Shown here: positions 6,654 to 7,502 of the stretch, piece by piece
Layout of the letters: the number at the start of each line of letters is the position of its first letter
How positions within the stretch are numbered: the first letter of the stretch is position 1
Origin: Opitutales bacterium
Lineage (GTDB): Bacteria > Verrucomicrobiota > Verrucomicrobiia > Opitutales > UBA2987
Direction: 5' to 3'
Assembly (NCBI GenBank): GCA_021772555.1
Contig: JAJFLT010000224.1
Span: 1-7,502 of the forward strand
DNA length: 7,502 nt
Program-made: the position numbers and the translations under genes
The notes under the pieces: model-generated
Databases searched by the model: none
Told to the model about the DNA's origin: nothing
The model's input: only the letters and a program-made list of their open reading frames with translations

Positions 6654-7502
6654 TCACTTTTCCGTTTCACGAAACTCATCCTGATACAAACCGATTTTTC
6701 CAAACGGAATCGGCTCGAATCCCGGAATTTCCTCAAAGACCGGGGAGTCCTCACGCAACCGGAAATCCCCATTGTCCGCATCCACGAATCCCGGATCGAT
6801 GAGCTCAATGTTGTCCTCTGTTACCAATTTTGCGTGGAAGCCTTGTGAAAGGATTTGCTGTGAACAATCGAAAAACAAATTTTTCCTGAACTTATTCCCG
6901 TATGGGCGCGCGCCCACCAAAGATTTACCGTCCTTTGTGGGATCAAACCAGCTTCGCAATTTCGGGTAGCGAACACTATAGGGAGGCTGATAGATATCGA
7001 CCATCTCCGTGAGCCGTTTTCTGAGGATGTTCCCTTCGCCAAAATATCTATCCCAAAAACGGACTATGTTCTTGGCCCGGTCAAACATGGAATTGATATA
7101 GACGGAAGGCGCATCGCATTCGATGAACATATTGTTGTCGATAATGTTGTCCCGGCCCGAATTAATGACCACCACGCCAAAGGTGGCGGCCGGTTCGATC
7201 TTTTGAAAAACGTTGCCGAAGATGGTGGTTTCGCTCGTGCCATCATCGAGGTAAATGGCTGCCAGGCCACGGTCCGGACGTCCAATATCGTGGAAATAGT
7301 TGTAACGAATGACGTTTCCCCGATCGCTTGGATCCCTTCCCATATACCAGGCGGAAACATCGTCAGCATTCAAGGCCACATGATGGATGTCGTTATATTC
7401 AAACACATGCTCATTGCCGTGCACATAAATGGCCTGGAAGTCGGCATCAAAAATCTCGTTATGGGCAACCCGGTTGCCGACTCCGTCAACGTTGATGCCC
7501 GC
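6654..7502 (-). CDS. Right-handed parallel beta-helix protein, N-terminus cut by window edge
   Basis: The frame is open from the right window edge to a TGA at 6654-6656, giving 282 visible residues; the start and any signal peptide lie beyond 7502. The GTG at 7424 is internal, since helix repeats continue upstream of it (GINVDGVGNRVAHNEIFDAD). Coils of the beta-helix are marked by repeated N-x-I/V and G-I-type rungs: HVFEYNDIHHV, NVIRYNYFHDIG, TTIFGNVFQKI, NIIDNNMFIEC and NKFRKNLFFDC. A roughly 60-residue non-repeat insertion (6903-7088) carries YQPPYSVRYPKLRSWF. The end reads DPGFVDADNGDFRLREDSPVF and FEPIPFGKIGLYQDE, a C-terminal pattern familiar from beta-helix proteins of polysaccharide-degrading bacteria. 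This fold includes pectate lyases, alginate or chondroitin lyases and carbohydrate epimerases, but catalytic residues cannot be assigned from this part. It is the first visible gene of the minus-strand operon. Confidence 0.85.
   Translation of the reverse strand, partial: AGINVDGVGNRVAHNEIFDADFQAIYVHGNEHVFEYNDIHHVALNADDVSAWYMGRDPSDRGNVIRYNYFHDIGRPDRGLAAIYLDDGTSETTIFGNVFQKIEPAATFGVVVINSGRDNIIDNNMFIECDAPSVYINSMFDRAKNIVRFWDRYFGEGNILRKRLTEMVDIYQPPYSVRYPKLRSWFDPTKDGKSLVGARPYGNKFRKNLFFDCSQQILSQGFHAKLVTEDNIELIDPGFVDADNGDFRLREDSPVFEEIPGFEPIPFGKIGLYQDEFRETEK

Overview
The window carries six genes on two strands and looks like ordinary chromosome from a heterotrophic bacterium of moderate GC content. 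The right-hand genes encode exported proteins of types (DUF5703 glycosidase-like, TolB/PD40 propeller, right-handed beta-helix) that are common in polysaccharide-degrading Planctomycetota-Verrucomicrobiota-Lentisphaerota (PVC) and Bacteroidota bacteria. The left-hand pair, a CrtI-like flavoprotein and a FabZ-like dehydratase, also occurs in PVC genomes. A PVC bacterium is my best guess, held with modest confidence. No rRNA, tRNA, integrase, transposase or CRISPR array is visible.

Positions 1-1779 (+ strand): the C-terminal 423 residues of a phytoene-desaturase-like FAD oxidoreductase, cut by the left window edge. A complete FabZ-like 3-hydroxyacyl-ACP dehydratase follows after 66 bases. The pair suggests a dedicated acyl-ACP or polyene lipid route; the rest of that cluster would lie to the left.

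Positions 1827-2830 (- strand): a small two-gene unit. A COG3576-type flavin-binding protein of the pyridoxamine-phosphate-oxidase fold is followed 13 bases later by a VOC/glyoxalase-fold gene that is broken by a frameshift near its middle. This unit runs convergently into the FabZ-like gene. The AT-rich gap upstream (2831-2958) holds a perfect 12-base palindrome and a weak terminator-like hairpin.

Positions 2959-7502 (- strand): an apparent operon of three exported proteins, read from right to left. It starts with a right-handed parallel beta-helix protein (N-terminus beyond the window), then a TolB/PD40 beta-propeller protein, then a large DUF5703 glycosidase-like protein whose start codon overlaps the propeller gene's stop codon (TGATG). 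Together they look like periplasmic carbohydrate-processing machinery. The substrate cannot be read from the sequence, and no transporter, sulfatase or regulator is in view.

Only the FabZ-like gene has a clear Shine-Dalgarno sequence. The minus-strand genes rely on weak or no such signal, or on translational coupling. No obviously novel system such as defence, a retroelement or a mobile element was found. The points most worth following are the functionally unassigned exported trio and the CrtI-like/FabZ-like pair.
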